Below are positions 28,028 to 38,778 of a stretch of DNA of 64,000 bases, one piece after another. This DNA is from JBEKTW01 sp963727845 (GTDB taxonomy: Bacteria > Bacteroidota > Ignavibacteria > UBA10030 > SZUA-254). Below the pieces are notes generated by a model that ran no database searches, had not been told where the DNA came from, and saw nothing but the letters and a program-made list of their open reading frames with translations. Numbering within the stretch: position 1 is the first letter of the stretch; every line of letters begins with the position of its first letter. The position numbers and the translations under genes were made by a program. The DNA lies in the NCBI GenBank assembly GCA_963727845.1, contig CAVSHI010000006.1:62001-126000 (forward strand). The letters run 5' to 3'.

Positions 28028-28615
28028 TCAGCGCTGCCGGGGCTGTTCCGGATGTTCGGGCTGATTTGCGGGAAGAGGGATGGGTTTTGGCGGAGGATTT
28101 TTCAGTACTTGATCCGGGACCACCCACGCTGTTGCATATCCCTTGTCGATCAGAATTTTGACCGTCTTGTTCGCTGAGGGTCGGTCGGTGTAGTTCCCCA
28201 CGCGGACTTTGTAATACGGTGCATCGTGGACGATATAGACCCAATCATCCTGCAATGCCACTGAAAGAGTGTCCCTCAACTCAACTGCCTGATCGATATC
28301 CTGCGTCGTGAGGACCTGGACCCGGAATCCCGCCGTAGTTTCGGGGGCAGCGCCGGAGGTTGTCAGTGCGGCCGATTTCCCCAGGGAGTCGTCAAATGCC
28401 AGAGATGCGGTGCGGGTGATTTGAACATCGTATTGGGTGGGGTCGAACGTTTTTTCGTACCGGGCGAGGAAATCCTTCAATGTCTCCCGGGGAAGCTCCT
28501 GCCGTGCAGTTTCTTCCGGTGTTTTGCAGCCAGGCCAGAAGTATCCCGCCAGCGCCAGAAGGGCGAAAAAGAATGTGAGCTTATTTTTCGGCCGGTATAG
28601 GTGCAACCCAGGCAT
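28028..28615 (-). CDS. SPOR-domain (sporulation-related repeat) envelope protein
   Basis: About 195 residues. N-terminal signal or anchor (FFFALLALAGYFWPGCKT, with a cysteine in a loose lipobox), a linker, and a C-terminal SPOR domain from about residue 105: FRVQVLTTQDIDQAVELRDT, then PYYKVRVGNYTDRPSANKT. SPOR domains bind denuded peptidoglycan glycans, usually at the septum. The start at 28615 is chosen because it begins the signal; the reading frame is open further upstream within the previous gene. It overlaps the preceding SPOR gene by 35 bp, so the two are translationally linked, and it converges tail-to-tail with the Big_5 gene. Confidence 0.8.
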   Translation of the reverse strand: MPGLHLYRPKNKLTFFFALLALAGYFWPGCKTPEETARQELPRETLKDFLARYEKTFDPTQYDVQITRTASLAFDDSLGKSAALTTSGAAPETTAGFRVQVLTTQDIDQAVELRDTLSVALQDDWVYIVHDAPYYKVRVGNYTDRPSANKTVKILIDKGYATAWVVPDQVLKNPPPKPIPLPANQPEHPEQPRQR

Positions 28616-29114
28616 CCTTGTAGTCGTCCGGGAATTGTTGCGCCATCTGATCGCGGAATTTCCGGGCGTCATCCTTCGTCATGAAATCTCCCACCATGAC
28701 CTTGTACAATCCCGTGTCTTTTGCCTGAAGCGTGTAGACGTTCTTGTGGAACCTCGCTTTCGCGAGCGACGCGATCACGCCGGCTTTATCGGGCACCGAG
28801 AATGCCCCGATTTGAACGGCGAAATTTCCCGTGGGCGAGGGAGAAGCAGGATGCAAAGAGGTCGAGTCTACCGCAACCGAATCGGGTGCTGCCGTTTGCT
28901 TACCAGTGACCTGTGTTGCGACGCTCACCGTATCGGTTGTTGTGGGCTGGATCTGCTTTGCCGGAGACGGCTGGACGGGCTGTTGTTGTGGCGTTGCGGG
29001 AGGAGGATTTCCCTGATTGGCTTTTTCAGCCGTTTCCTCTGTCGGCGAACACCCAAAGAAAACTACGGCCATACTTAAGAGAAAACTGATTGCAATACTA
29101 TTCCAGCACCTCAT
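28581..29114 (-). CDS. SPOR-domain lipoprotein
   Basis: 177 residues. The signal peptide ends in VVFFGCSP, a good lipobox, so it is probably a lipoprotein. A Pro/Gln/Thr-rich linker (NPPPATPQQQPVQPSPAKQ) follows, then a SPOR domain in the last ~75 residues (FAVQIGAFSVPDKAGVIASL, LYKVMVGDFMTKDDARKFRD). The start at 29114 is preceded by AAGGAG about 12 nt upstream; the frame is open much further into deoC but that part is arginine-rich shadow sequence. Paired with a second SPOR protein, it likely acts in cell-wall remodelling or division. Confidence 0.85.
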   Translation of the reverse strand: MRCWNSIAISFLLSMAVVFFGCSPTEETAEKANQGNPPPATPQQQPVQPSPAKQIQPTTTDTVSVATQVTGKQTAAPDSVAVDSTSLHPASPSPTGNFAVQIGAFSVPDKAGVIASLAKARFHKNVYTLQAKDTGLYKVMVGDFMTKDDARKFRDQMAQQFPDDYKDAWVAPIPAEK

Positions 29115-29140
29115 AGATTTCTTATGCTCCTTCTCAGATT

Positions 29141-30031
29141 TTAGTTTGCGCGAGTTGCGGAGTGTTCCTGCTTTTTCTCGTCTCCGTTCCCGACAACGAT
29201 CTTGACGCTGGCGCTTGCGCCGATGCGGTCGGCGCCGCTGGCAACCATCGCAAGGGCATCCTCGCGCGTGCGGACACCGCCGGACGCTTTCACGCCCATC
29301 GAGGTTCCAACAACTTTTCGCATGAGAGCGATGTCGCCGACGGTCGCGCCGCCCTTGGAAAATCCTGTGGACGTCTTGACGAAATCCGCGCCCACGCGCT
29401 TTGCAAGGAGGCACCCTTTGATCTTTTCTTCGTCGGTCAAAAGCGCCGTTTCGAGAATGACCTTCGTTAAAGCCCCGTAGCGGCGGCCTGTGGTGACTAC
29501 GGCAAAAATATCGTTCTCAACATATTCGTACTCGCCGGACTTGAGCATCCCGACGTTGATGACCATATCAATTTCCTTCGCGCCGTCGCGAAGGGCCTGC
29601 TCCGCTTCGAATGCCTTCGTCGCGGTCGAAGTCGCGCCAAGCGGGAAGCCAATCACCGTACACACTTTTACGGAGGTGTCCCTGAGAAGTTTTGCGCACA
29701 GCGGGACGTAGCACGGGTTGATGCAGACGCTTGCAAAATTGTATTTCTTCGCTTCGCCGCAGAGCTGAACGATTTGGTCCTTTGTGCCTTCAGGTTTCAG
29801 CAGGGTATGGTCGATCATCCGGGCAAGATCCGTCTCGATGCCGCCCGCCGCCTCGATTCCAATGCCCGCCGAGACCCTCGATGCTCCGTTATGGACGATA
29901 TTCTTGACGCCTTCCTTGTTGTGGATGACGCATAGCCCATCGGTGCATTTGCCATCGGCGCAGCACGTATGCCCGGTCGCCTTTTCGTGCAGGATCGATT
30001 GAATGAGTTTTTCGACTTCTTCTGGCTGCAT
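29141..30031 (-). CDS. deoC: Deoxyribose-phosphate aldolase with Cys-rich, encapsulation-peptide-like N-terminus
   Basis: DeoC splits 2-deoxyribose-5-phosphate into acetaldehyde and glyceraldehyde-3-phosphate. The catalytic domain begins near residue 68 (LARMIDHTLLKPEGTKDQIV); the Schiff-base Lys lies in FVKTSTGFSKGGATV (K219), with the second lysine in KVILETALL (K190) and Asp in EIDMVINVG. Usual bacterial DeoC is about 220-260 residues; this one is 296. The extra N-terminus is an amphipathic helix (MQPEEVEKLIQSILHEKATG), a four-cysteine patch (HTCCADGKCTDGLC) and a linker. Such leading helices target enzymes into bacterial microcompartments in known systems. The start at 30031 fits the promoter at 30064-30094. 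Confidence 0.93.
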   Translation of the reverse strand: MQPEEVEKLIQSILHEKATGHTCCADGKCTDGLCVIHNKEGVKNIVHNGASRVSAGIGIEAAGGIETDLARMIDHTLLKPEGTKDQIVQLCGEAKKYNFASVCINPCYVPLCAKLLRDTSVKVCTVIGFPLGATSTATKAFEAEQALRDGAKEIDMVINVGMLKSGEYEYVENDIFAVVTTGRRYGALTKVILETALLTDEEKIKGCLLAKRVGADFVKTSTGFSKGGATVGDIALMRKVVGTSMGVKASGGVRTREDALAMVASGADRIGASASVKIVVGNGDEKKQEHSATRAN

Positions 30032-30063
30032 AGATTGTTTTGACCCTGAAATCAGTACTTCAT

Positions 30064-30094
30064 TAAATATACGATTTTGTTGGGAATATGCAAA
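30064..30094 (-). promoter_or_regulatory. Bacteroidota-type promoter for deoC
   Basis: On the minus strand TTTG (30094-30091), exactly 19 nt, then TATATTTA (30071-30064), one base from the consensus TAnnTTTG. Predicted start about 30057, some 26 nt before the deoC ATG at 30031. Confidence 0.6.
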
Positions 30095-30132
30095 TGGCAG
30101 AATCCCGGAGCAGCATGCCGAGATTCTGCCAT
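30094..30132 (-). terminator. Hairpin after the S8 peptidase gene
   Basis: ATGGCAGAATC and GATTCTGCCAT form a perfect 11-bp stem around 17 nt in the gap between the peptidase stop and deoC. No T-run follows; still the most likely end of the peptidase transcript. Confidence 0.5.
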
Positions 30133-30172
30133 ATGAAACGAAAAATGTGCCCAATCAGGGTCTCTTCTGGCG

Positions 30173-33100
30173 TTACCGGAGCAGGAGCATCTTCCTGGCA
30201 GCAACAAACCCTTCAGCTTGTATTCTGTAAAAATAAACACCGCTTGGCAGCATGCTCCCGTTTCTATTGAGGGCGTCAAATTCTATTGATTTATATCCCG
30301 CCTCCTGTACCCCATCCACGAGCGTCGCAACTTCCTGCCCCAACACATTGAAAACCCTGAGTGACACATAACCAGTCACCGGTAACTGATACCGGATGAC
30401 GGTTGTGGGATTGAACGGATTAGGATAATTCTGAGCCAGGGAAAACTCGGTCGGGGCGGAGATTGCATCCAGGATGAGATGCATTGTCGTCACTCCCGAT
30501 GGTGAAAGTTTCAATGCATCCAGGGATGTGCTGCCCATCCCCCGAACGGTGATGTTTTGGGTGGTCCCCAGCGACAGCAGGTACGTCCGCGCGTCCCTTG
30601 CGTTGACTGCCCACGAGATTGTCAGGGGTGCGTTTACAAACCTTATCTGGATTACAATCCCGGCGCTCTTTGTGTCGACGGAGGACAACGCGGCGACATA
30701 GCTGTTTGATTCATAACGGACATCAAATGACCCCTCCGGCGGCAATGGAGGAAGCTCGAAGGATGTCGCATTGCTCCCTTGGGGCTGATTTGCTCCAACG
30801 TATAATGTCTGACGGTTTCCTTCGGCATCGGTGAACGTCAGAGTGCTCATAGCCGACAAGCCATTGCGGATAATGCCCGGCTGGACGCCCGGCTGAATGG
30901 CAGGTCCTGGAGTTGGAATGATCTCACCCGCCTGTTTCGCCTTCACCCAGTAACCCGTCCCGGGATAGAGCGTGTCCACGACGTGGTATCCTTGCTTAAA
31001 TCCGAAGAAGTCAGACATCGTATTTCCCGCGGGCACACTTGTCACCGCATGCGAGGATACCGCCACATTCCACGCACCGATCAGATTCCAGTTCTGGCTG
31101 ACTAGAACGGAGTCGTCCTGCGGTTTGTGTCCGAGAATCCGGATAGACTGGGCGGAGTCAAATTTCATCCAGTAGCCTTTCCCCGTCGCGAGAGTGTTTT
31201 CACTGGTATAGGATCCTTCGAACGCAAATGCTTGACTCGCCGCCGTTTGAAAGATGATGGACTTCATTGCCAGAACCGGATCGAGGGGGAGTGAAACGAT
31301 ATTCCATTTGGGATTGACGTTGGAATAGGCCGTGTCCCGGACACCGAGATAATAGATGACGGGCACGAAAAGGGTCCCTGTTGACGAATCAGTGCTGTTC
31401 ACGGCGAGCACGGTACTGTAGTCTGTAGAGGGCAGAGTCCTCGCGTCGAATACGAGCACGACTGTCGATGATTCGTTCGGAGCTATTGTCGCGGTGTCGC
31501 CAATGACCGACAGCCAGGATGGAACCGGGCTACCGTTGATTGTGTAGTGGAGCGGCAGAAATCCCACGTTTCCGATGTGCAGCGTATCGCGGAAAACGGC
31601 AGTGGTATCGCCGTACATGGATATGGCCCCCGGAACTCCGACAATCCTGGGTCCGAGAGTGTGGAGAGCAACGTTGATGATCGGCGGAGGTTGCGTAGTG
31701 TCGTTGGAATTGACCGTGACTGTCCCGTTATACGTCTGCCACTGGCTGAGCGCAGAGGCATCTGCTTTGAAGCGCAGAAATGTTGAATCGCCCGGAGCGA
31801 TCAGCAGGCTGTCTGCCGACAGCCAGGCAGCGTTCGTGTGAGGGATGATCTGGAGAAACACATCCCCATTGTTATTGATCTGGATTGAATCGCCGACCTC
31901 ACTCCCTGGAACTGCGGTCAGGGATGAACTTGTCCGCTGCAACTGGGCTCGCGGCCCAATTGCGGGCACATTCCCGCTCACGACAACGGACACATTCTGC
32001 ATTCCGTTGGTAAGCGTTCCTTTGTGGGTGATTTGGAGTGTGTACATCCCCGGTGACGGCGAGGGGATCAGGATTTGTTCGCTGTTATCGCGGTAATTGT
32101 CCCCCGTTGTCGCGGCGGTCGAAGGATTCGACGGGTCAAGAACCCAAGGGTAATACATCGCGCTATTGTTGATGAGTCTCAAATCAAGGTCGTTTACCAA
32201 CATGATATTGGGAGGATTGAGAGAAGGTGGCGGGGATACCCCGGGCGGATCGGTCCAGCTTATCGTTGCCCGCAGCGGTTCGGTGCCTTTCGAATAGAAA
32301 TTCCATGATATTGTATCCCCCTGCTGCAGCAACAGTTCCCGGATATGCGAAGTGTAACCCTGGGCGCTGTCGAGCCGCATGAGTTGTGCTGCCTTTAGCG
32401 TATTCATCAAACCCCATCCGAACTGATAGTCGGGTCCCGGGTTTCGGCCCTGCCTCGTCAGCCGTATGGATAATAAGAGCCTTCAGGGTGGATGCGAGAA
32501 GGGGAGTGCTGCCGTGCAATATTCTTTGATACTGTAACAATAAGCCGATGGAGCCGACCGCGCCAGGGGTTGCCATCGAAGTACCACTCATGGTCGCATA
32601 TGCATTGTCCGTGGAAGCTACCGCCGAGTAGACGTTCACGCCGTCGGTAACGATATCGGGTTTTATGCGTCCATCGTCAGTTGGTCCCCAGCTGCTGAAA
32701 TAACTCATGAGTACGCCCCCAGGATACGTGTATCCGTTCGCACTGCCGATGACGGCCCCAACTGCCAGTATGTTCTTTCCACAACTGCCTCCGTTCAAGC
32801 AATTGTAACCGGTGGGACCACCGTCGATCTGCCGCACAGTCGTTTGCTGCACCCAGCCACCGTTGACGTAAACCCAGTGTGTGACGCTTCCCATCGGCCC
32901 CTCACCTCTGTCATTCCCCGCGGCCTTGGCTATTAAGTAGTATGGAGCGTCGTATGCAACGCTATCCCACGTCCTTGCCTCATCATCATAGAATCCGAAC
33001 CTGTAGTCCTGCGTCGGGCTTATCGTCGGGTCTCCGAACCATGCCCATAGTCCGTCATTGAAATAATTGTAATCCCAACCTGTGATGAGACCGTACGAAT

Positions 33101-33677
33101 GGTTGGAGACGCGCAGGCCGGCAGCAGCGGCGGTTGCCATCTCGGACAAATCGTTGTTCCAGTCAAATTCTTGGAGGTCGGCCTGGTATGCCATGCCTTT
33201 TGCTGTTGGGACAACGCCCGCGGCTATGAGAATCCCTGCGACATGTGTCGAGTGATCGACCAGACTACCCTGCGTGGAGAGAACTCGCCCGCCGAATTCC
33301 TGGTGTGTCATGCGTGCGGCGCCTGCATCCCATTCGCCGAGGGTATCGCCGTAACCGGTGAGTGAGAATCCGCCCCCTCCTGCGGGCCAAACAAACTTTG
33401 TCGAAATAGTCCCTGCCCCGGTCAGGTCGTTCGTTTTGTAATACATCGGCCGCCCTCTTGAGAACCGTTGCAGCTCGATGACGGAACCATCCCGGTACTC
33501 GCTGCGGATTGGCATGTTGGCGGCACGGGCGAGTGACTCGGCGGCGGCTCGTGCGGTCTGCCAGCGTGCGCTTTGCTCCCGCGCGAATTTCACCAGTTGT
33601 GTCTGTGACAAGGCGCTGGAATAACCCAAGGACAGTGCGATAAACAGGAAAGTAGAAATACGACGGATGTTTCGCAT
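30173..33677 (-). CDS. Subtilisin-like (S8) serine protease with T9SS sorting domain, frameshifted
   Basis: A secreted protease of about 1,168 residues. Signal peptide (ISTFLFIALSLGYSSALS), then the S8 domain with the catalytic His in DHSTHVAGI, Asp candidate in GEWDAGA, oxyanion Asn region AAGNDRGEGP and Ser in MSGTSMATPG. Central beta-rich modules follow (ASH-like NNGDVFLQIIPHTNAAWLS). The C-terminus is a T9SS type A sorting domain: SLAQNYPNPFNPTTVIRYQL, then SGVYFYRIQAEG and a KMLLLR tail. The frame breaks near 32440: after HTADEAG the next frame supplies RNPGPDYQFGWGLMNTLKAA, typical S8 sequence. Exported across the outer membrane by T9SS. Confidence 0.9.
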
Positions 33678-34020
33678 GATGCGCTTATTGATAATGGGAA
33701 TTTCGTTGAAATAGTGCGATTGCCATTCGAAATTTGGACGGATGCAGAGCCAGTATCAAAGTCAGATCGCAGATGAAAGTTACACTTTACGGTGGAAAGA
33801 ATCAACCGGAGGGGGATTTGGGTAGTGTCTCAGTTTGAATCGTGGTGCCGTCATTTAACCCTCTCTTGTATTCTCCCCCTTTGAAAAAAAGGGGGAGAAG
33901 CCATTCTCCGCTAATAGGGGAGGATATCAGCCAGATGCTGATGCGCCTCCCCGGAGGGGGGTCCTTCGGACTGGCCCAACACGAGAATCACAAAAGTCAT
34001 CGTTCATACGCTCCATCGCC

Positions 34021-34108
34021 GTCTGAACCACGATTCGCTTGATTCACATGATGACCTGGATTGTTTTAATCATGGTAATCTCGTAATCCTAAAAATCATG
34101 GTTCAGAC
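34021..34108. repeat. Element A, complete 88-bp copy
   Basis: Starts GTCTGAACCACGATTCGCTT and ends AATCATGGTTCAGAC, with inverted ends as in the copy at 10947-11032. The interior has diverged (TTAATCATGGTAATCTCG). Confidence 0.8.
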
Positions 34109-34149
34109 CCTCCTTCGCCGTCATGCTGAGGTTCATGAGGCAGAACCTA

Positions 34150-34321
34150 CCCACGACTTCAGTCGTGGGACTAGCACAAACAAGGCCAGATACCAGGAAC
34201 CGCTTCAGCGGTTTTCACCTTGCCAAGAGAAGTTTGCCCCTTTGGTATCTCGGTATTCTAAACCGTTGAAACGGTTCAGACATTGTTTCGTTTTGTCTTT
34301 CCCCATGACTAAAGTCATGGG
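34150..34321. repeat. Cluster of four REP-like palindromes
   Basis: Four near-perfect 16-20 bp palindromes with 2-4 nt centres at 34150-34169, 34198-34213, 34261-34276 and 34302-34321. Hairpins of this kind are mobilised by REP-associated tyrosine transposases (RAYT) in many bacteria; no RAYT gene is in this window. Confidence 0.75.
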
Positions 34322-34365
34322 TTCATAGAGGGCGCCTCGGCAACCTGCCCGGATTCGCTTACACC

Positions 34366-34408
34366 GTCTGAACCGCGATTCGCTTGATTCAGATGATTAC
34401 CCCGATTA
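34366..34408. repeat. Element A, left end
   Basis: GTCTGAACCGCGATTCGCTT then GATTCAGATGATTACCC match the element left half; it ends at the TAA of the T9SS gene (34406-34408). Confidence 0.6.
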
Positions 34409-35293
34409 TTTTATCAAAACCATTTTTCGAACGGAGGTATACGTTCCCGCAGTCAGCCGGTAGAAATACACGCCGCTTGAAAAATTACTTCCATCAAACT
34501 GAACCGATTTAAATCCCGCTTCTTCCATTCCGTTCACCAACGTTGCCGTTTCTTGTCCCAAGATATTGTAGACCTTCAGGGTGACGTGCGTAGTGCCCAT
34601 GATTTGATACTGTATTACCGTCCCCGGGTTGAATGGATTCGGGTAATTTTGATAAACGAGGAGGCTCTTTGGCATTTCCATCGGTACAGAATTCACGCTG
34701 TTCGGTTTTGCGTCGTAGCAAATGAGATCGAGGATGCTGATACGATTGTCAGTAACGAGGAGCGAATCATTATTCTCCATTCGGATCTTTATAAGAGCGC
34801 CTTCGGTCACGTCATCTACAATCACAATGCTATCATACAGTGCGGAAACGGTTGCGCGTGACCAGGATATTTTCACGGGAAAGCGGGGATCCGGAGGTCC
34901 GGGGTGGTAATAAACCTGGAACGTGTCGATTTGTGTAGGACTCCGGAAGGCGTAGTAGTTGTACCTCACCATGGTGCCCTGGTTCTCTGGTGCACATTGA
35001 TCTCCGACAATCCAGAAAACACAAAACAGGTCGGTCGGTGCACCGCATGGTTCCCCGAGAATCCACTCGCAAAGCTGCGTGTCCACTCCACATGTCCCGC
35101 TGGGGTCAAACCCGAACCAAAGCGTATCAGAATTCCTGTTTGCGTCCGCCACGCGGATCCATGCTCGCGTCGTCGGCTGGTGGCACGTCGATTGGCTCAA
35201 CGCGGAGGCCGAAAGAACAAGAATACAAGCAAACGCACAATCAACAAGTGACCTGAGAAAACACCTCCCGGTGAGATTGTATGTGTTCTTCAT
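34406..35293 (-). CDS. Secreted protein with T9SS type A sorting domain
   Basis: 295 residues. Signal peptide (CAFACILVLSASALS, cleavage near SQS), then a Cys-containing beta-type domain of about 170 residues that I cannot assign (WIRVADANRNSDTLWFGFDP, CEWILGEPCGAPTDLFC), then the T9SS CTD (VYQNYPNPFNPGTVIQYQIM, VYNILGQETATLVNGMEEAG, SGVYFYRLTAGTYTSVRKM). The last ~45 residues are almost identical to those of the following gene. Exported through T9SS and probably surface-bound or released. The signal could begin at a later residue than the first Met. Confidence 0.85.
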   Translation of the reverse strand: MKNTYNLTGRCFLRSLVDCAFACILVLSASALSQSTCHQPTTRAWIRVADANRNSDTLWFGFDPSGTCGVDTQLCEWILGEPCGAPTDLFCVFWIVGDQCAPENQGTMVRYNYYAFRSPTQIDTFQVYYHPGPPDPRFPVKISWSRATVSALYDSIVIVDDVTEGALIKIRMENNDSLLVTDNRISILDLICYDAKPNSVNSVPMEMPKSLLVYQNYPNPFNPGTVIQYQIMGTTHVTLKVYNILGQETATLVNGMEEAGFKSVQFDGSNFSSGVYFYRLTAGTYTSVRKMVLIK

Positions 35294-35426
35294 GCTTAAT
35301 CTCCATTGTTCGCCCCCAGTGCATCACAAATCATAGGAACCGGTACGAGCCGATCCTTAGGGCACTCAATTTATTTCATCAACAGTCTCTCGAAAGAACG
35401 CGGGACTTTCTACTCAAATGACGTCG

Positions 35427-38400
35427 TCATTTTATCAAAACCATCTTTCGAACGGACGTATATGTCCCCGCGGTTAGCCGGTAGAAATACACGCCGCTAG
35501 AAAAATTACTCCCGTCGAATTGCACCGATTTGTATCCCGCTTCTTCCATTCCATTTACGAGCGTCGCTACCTCTTGTCCCAGAATGTTGTATGCCTTCAG
35601 AGTCACAACACTATTGACGGGCAATTGATAGCGGATGACCGTCGTCGGATTGAACGGATTGGGATAATTTTGACTCAACGCGAATTCCTTCGGCAGTGCC
35701 TTGCCTTCCACCAGCTTCAGCACCAGCGACTTCACGCTCGCGTTCGTTATCTTGATCGATCCGGTGTTGTTCAACACCACGTTGTTCACTATCCGCCCGC
35801 CGAGCCCGTCCGTCAACGTCAGCGTCCGGCCGTTCGTGTTCTTGATATCCCACTGGACCGTCAGAGGATATGCACTGGTCTGAATACTGATCGGGAATTC
35901 GTATGCTTTCCCGCCTTCCGGCTTGTCCGGATATGTCTCCACCATGCGTTGCGATGCAAACCGCGCATCGAAAACGCCTGCGGGAGCAGTAGGCGGCATC
36001 TCATACGTGCTCGCCGGGACTTTCAGGTCGCTCTCACTGCCAATGTACAACGACTGCTGCGACTTCTCCGCGTCGGTCACCGTGATTCTGTTCAACACCG
36101 TGAGGTCGGCAACGGTAGGAGCAGACTTCGGTATCGATGTCGCCTGCAAGTGCAGCGCACCCGTTTGATTTGCCTTCACCCAGTATCCTTTGCCCGGGTC
36201 GAGCGATGTTGCGACAAAGTATCCGTGGCTGTAACCAAAGTACTGCGACGAGACGATATTGGCCGGATCCTGAACCACGGCGCTCGTCGCTACCGGTTTC
36301 CCGATCGTCCCGATCAGGTTCCAGTCAACATTCACACTATCATCGAATGCGTACAACAAGCGTCCGGGCAACGCATAAGTGTTCCCGCTGGAAAACTTCA
36401 TCCAGTACCCGACGCCATTCTTCAAGACAGTGTCGACAATATACCTGCCAGGCCCGAATCGAAAATCGAACCCCGATCTCCATGCCCCGGGGAAGAGAAA
36501 GGATGGGTCATAGTCGTTTCCGGGAGGGATCACCGGTACCGACACCATATTCCAACCGCTCGCTGAAACAATGCCGGTCGCGGGATAGAGACGCACCGCG
36601 CGATTATTTCGCGGCGCTGTTTCGATCGGCCCGAGATCAGGGTACGCCCAGCGGGAGAGTAGCAGATAGCCGGGATTATGTCCCATGAGTGAATCCCCCT
36701 GGAGGCCAACCACACACAGGGAATTTTCATTGAATGCTCCGACGCTGTCATACTGGAATTCAATCGTTCCGTCGCATCGACTCAGCATGACCCGGAAGGT
36801 TGTGCTGCTTGCATGGGGGATCATTCCGGCGATTCCTATCGAGTCGTATTCAACGATGAACCTGCAGCTATCCGTCCGGTATAAAATGTGACCGTACTGT
36901 CGCCCAGTATCCGTCAGGATAAAGTCCTGGTAGTCCGGAGCGATGAAATTTCTCGGACTATTCGTCGCGCCGGCACTATCCGCCCTTCCTTTACGCTGAG
37001 GAGAAGGGATATTCCATGGAACGACATCTGAGAACGATCCATTCGAGTTAACGTCGATCGTGTCCGTCGGTGATTTTGATAGCGCGATGCCGCCGTTGAC
37101 GCCGATCCAGGCGTATCGCACCGTGTCGCCGAAGTAGATGAAGACGCCGCCGAGGTCAAACGGGCCAGCAGTGCCGTCGTTTTCAGGATCTGTCCCGGCA
37201 AAGGCATACGGCGGCTCAAAAAAGCCCGATGGGCTTATCTCAACGCCGCCATTCCCTTTGAGAACGAGGGGATTGTATCCGATTGTTGTGTCGGGATAAT
37301 ACCATTCATCACCGAACGAGAGGATCTTGTACGAATACAATGTACTGCTGTCCATGGCCAGCCCTTGAGAGTCGGCTGCCGCGACATAATACTGGACGGT
37401 ACGAGAATACGGCCGGCCTGTTAGAGGTGCGATAGCGGGAATCTGGCCTTGCCATGTTGTCCCGCCGACATTGATCAAAGGAGCTAGTGTGTACGGCCCG
37501 CCGTCGACGGAATATCCAAGATGCGCCATGGCCACGCCGGCCGCGAGAGGGTTGGCGAAATCGCAGTCATCCAGATTGACCGAGATGTTGCGCGGAGATC
37601 CGGATAGTGTCGTTCCAAGGTTGCTGATGGAAACCAGAACAGGCGGTGAGTTGCCTGTGAGTGTCATAGAGTACCAAACAAGCATGTCCCCATAGTAAAG
37701 GTTTGCCCATCCCGGAACACCGCAAGAACCAAGGTGCTCATAAAATTTCCAGAAGTGTGTGTGAGAATGTCCTGCCGAATCCAGTGGGGTCTCATGAAAG
37801 GCAACGAGAGTTCGAGCAGGGTCGTTATCAGCTTCGTTGGCGTCCCAGTGGGTTCCCCTTAGCTCGATTACGATCATGAGTGGCTGTCCGGCGTGTATTG
37901 ACGGTGCGCCGAGAGGATGAAGATTGATCACATTGACTCTATTGGGGCTGACATGGGATGGCAAATCCTCCGGCTCCCCAGATTTCATTCCCTGTCGGCG
38001 GAAATGTGACCGGTGGATGTGGGAATTCAAAATGCAGCGTCGACACCCATGCCGTGGAATCCGGAGGAGTTGCATCCTCGGCGAATGCGGCGACTCCGCC
38101 GATGCCCATGCCCGGAAAATAAGCAGGGTTGTTTTGCTGCCCGTCCAGGTCATTTGTGTCATTGAAATACCCCCAGCAGAGAGGGAGAAACAACTCAGGC
38201 CCAATGCCGCCTGAATCATCTTCCATTACGGGGGGCAAATACGTTGAGAACTGGCCATAGCCGGGTCCGCTTCCAGTGTAAATGCGAGACTCCATGATTC
38301 GCAAATATAAAGTGGAATCCCAAGGGACAAAATTACCTGTTGTAAAATACACGGAATCGATGACTCCATCTGCCGGAGCATTCAACCATTCTGCGTACAT

Positions 38401-38649
38401 GTCTTTGTGATAGGCATTAATGAAGCCCATCGGCGGAAAGTCCGCGGGATCGTATCCGGATTGAATGGGATTACTACAAGCATCAAGCGTGCGGAGTAAC
38501 TGCTTCTGCTTGGAATAGCGTTTCAGTGCTTCGAGGACAGGTTCTCCCTTCTTCAAGGGAAGGACTTCGTTGTGTGAGGATACAAGCACTCGCTCTTGAG
38601 CGCTGGCAAGTGTTGCTGCCATCAAGACTACTAACAAGAGTCTTCTCAT
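35427..38649 (-). CDS. Large secreted protein with T9SS type A sorting domain, frameshifted
   Basis: About 1,073 residues. Start ATG at 38649 follows GGAGG at good spacing; signal peptide MRRLLLVVLMAATLASA. The N-terminal frame stops at 37939, while the neighbouring frame continues from about 37965 (PSHVSPNRVNVINLHPLGAP), so one base is off near 37965. Middle modules are beta-rich (DLGGVFIYFGDTVRYAWIGV; FRVMLSRCDGTIEFQYDSVG, a nidogen-like pattern). The sequence ends with a T9SS CTD (SQNYPNPFNPTTVIRYQLPV, AYNILGQEVATLVNGMEEAG, a KMVLIK tail). No catalytic motif was found; an extracellular adhesion or structural role is a guess. Confidence 0.85.
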
Positions 38650-38778
38650 AGTTTCCTCCATGAGTAAGTTCTTCTGGCTCATATAATCCTAACGCTTTTC
38701 CGTGTAAAAGTCAAGTCTCAGGCCGTCAAAGCTCAGATCTGGCAAGCTGGACGGGAATGGCGAGATTTGCGCCGTAGA

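Larger units (their letters stand above)
33678..34405. other. 728-bp intergenic region packed with palindromes and element A
   Basis: No gene seen. Contents: CTCCCCCTTTGAAA paired with AAAGGGGGAG (33876-33900); element A complete at 34021-34108; palindromes CCCACGACTTCAGTCGTGGG (34150-34169), AACCGCTTCAGCGGTT (34198-34213), AACCGTTGAAACGGTT (34261-34276) and CCCATGACTAAAGTCATGGG (34302-34321); and the left end of another element A at 34366-34408, which abuts the stop codon of the next gene. Confidence 0.75.

Noticed and set aside
28581..29414. Longer 277-residue version of the SPOR lipoprotein
   Set aside because: The first 100 residues are Arg/Cys-rich shadow of deoC; the signal peptide begins at 29114.
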